Shown here: one piece after another, positions 63,201 through 64,000 of the stretch
Layout of the letters: each line of letters opens with the position of its first letter
How positions within the stretch are numbered: the first letter of the stretch is position 1
Assembly: GCA_037833965.1 (NCBI GenBank)
Contig: AP031358.1
Coordinates: forward strand, 18,608,001-18,672,000
DNA: 64,000 nt
Reading direction: 5' to 3'
Origin: Marchantia polymorpha subsp. ruderalis
Lineage: Eukaryota; Streptophyta; Marchantiopsida; Marchantiales; Marchantiaceae
The notes under the pieces: generated by a model
Databases searched by the model: none
What the model saw: only the letters and a program-made list of their open reading frames with translations
What the model was told of the DNA's origin: nothing
Made by a program: the position numbers and the translations under genes

Positions 63201-64000
63201 CTGCTCACTCTGTTGAACATTCAAGGATAATGCAATCTATCATATCCTATTTGAATGATGTTGGATCCATCATTTACATCCCCAACCTTGATTACATCAT
63301 TGTCGATCCCAACTGGCTCACTAATACCTTCTTGGGTGAGCTAATAGCTCTGGGTCAAAACTTTCAAGCTCAAGAGCCAGAGTCTTCTTATAGAATGAGC
63401 TCATACGCAAGCAAGGACGGATTTGTGAGTGAGAGTGTCTTTGTTCGGTTGATAGAAGAGTTTCTGGGAAACCAATCACATGGACAGAGAGGTGTGGATA
63501 GAGAGAAGCTTGAAAACATACTTGTCAATTTAGATTTGTGTTTCAAGCTCAAAGATACTTCTCAGTATTTCATTCCTTCTTTCATCCCGGAGCATGCAAG
63601 CAAAGAAGAACAGAAGCATGAAGAAGGGGCACACGTGGACTCAATGTTTTGGGATAATAGGAGTGAGACTTCACAGTTTGTCGGCATTCGAATTCAGTGC
63701 CAAGATGAAATAACAATGTCCCTGACTGCTGCTTTTTTTCCACGCTTCCAGGTGAGGTTCAATCATGAATTCATAAACTCAGTGAAAACATTGTATGTGC
63801 CAAGTTCTAATTGTAATTAGCGTATGATGAAGCAAATGTTTTCTTTTCATTAATTGTGACAAATTATTTGAATTTCTCACTAGAGATTTATCAAATTTCT
63901 ATGATTGTAGATGTTCATAAGACGCAAGTTGATATCCGAGGAGATGGGTGTTTTCGAGGAGAATGTTATCTGCTCTCGACATTATCTGCGACTTTTCCTT
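60203..64000 (+). CDS. LRR-Roc-COR (ROCO) GTPase, gene D (3' end outside window)
   Basis: The exons are 60203-62150, 62484-63751 and 63911 to beyond 64000, all GT-AG and in phase. It starts MDSTHEEPELPS. The LRR domain carries two units of the internal duplication (about 61220-61606 and 61607-61990), like gene B, but the two units differ from each other in the variable strand (SIGNYEDFQFRKY versus RVRNQSEKPII). Roc has GSPRAGKT split by intron 1, WDLAGQ and SHKD. COR has NDVGSIIYI and IIVDPNWL. Exon 3 is open to the window edge (MFIRRKLIS). It is complete as far as visible and probably functional. Confidence 0.93.
61220..61990 (+). repeat. Intragenic LRR duplication in gene D exon 1
   Basis: Two in-frame direct units with an offset of 381-387 bp encode FSILPMNGKTGET and CMRGNHLTHLDL blocks twice. 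They are more diverged from one another than the two units in gene B. Confidence 0.93.

Noticed and set aside
1-64000. Retroelements with long terminal repeats or other complete mobile elements
   Set aside because: I saw no reverse transcriptase, integrase or transposase motifs and no paired terminal repeats. The large repeats are explained by the ROCO array.

Overview
This is nuclear DNA of a land plant, most likely a bryophyte (moss-like) or another non-flowering plant. The coding segments are multi-exon with short AT-rich GT-AG introns. The single-copy neighbours are plant-type host genes: a CAAX prenyl protease STE24/FACE1 and a DUF707 family gene. The main content is a tandem family of LRR-Roc-COR (ROCO) GTPase genes. 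The moss assignment is inference; the land-plant assignment rests on the STE24 and DUF707 matches.

Layout: four ROCO genes lie head to tail on the + strand. Gene A is only a 3' end (1-1152). Gene B (17728-22917) and gene C (39469-44272) are complete. Gene D runs off the right edge (60203 to 64000). Each complete gene has three exons: exon 1 encodes an N-terminal ribonuclease-inhibitor-like LRR domain, exon 2 encodes Roc plus COR, and exon 3 encodes the end of COR, a helical/coiled-coil stretch and an unrecognised C-terminal module ending in a CxxC. Intron 1 splits the Roc Walker A motif in all three genes.

The A-B and B-C spacers are nearly identical. Positions 1-16067 repeat at 21766-37832 with a constant offset of 21765 bp, and by eye I found one substitution in that span (2875 versus 24640). 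After 16068 the copies start to differ, lightly at first and then strongly, until they behave as ordinary older paralogues at genes B and C. This looks like a very recent unequal crossover, or else an assembly or haplotype artefact. Each spacer holds a conserved ROCO 3' flank, small repeats, three unidentified small ORFs, a 5'-truncated STE24 gene on the minus strand, long AT-rich DNA, an inverted fragment of the ROCO 5' flank, and the direct 5' flank of the next gene.

The C-D spacer is different. It holds a 3' flank (44273-46350), a DUF707 gene on the minus strand (48055-53485, N-terminus not found), a second 3'-flank copy without a ROCO gene (53888-56130), AT-rich DNA, a partial 5' flank (57180-57825) and the full 5' flank of gene D.

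Functionally, the array looks like a lineage-specific family of LRR GTPases. The Roc-COR core is well conserved, while the differences among B, C and D in exon 1 concentrate on the LRR strand residues, and B and D carry an internal LRR duplication that C lacks. That pattern is what a recognition receptor family would show. A role in immunity is inference only.
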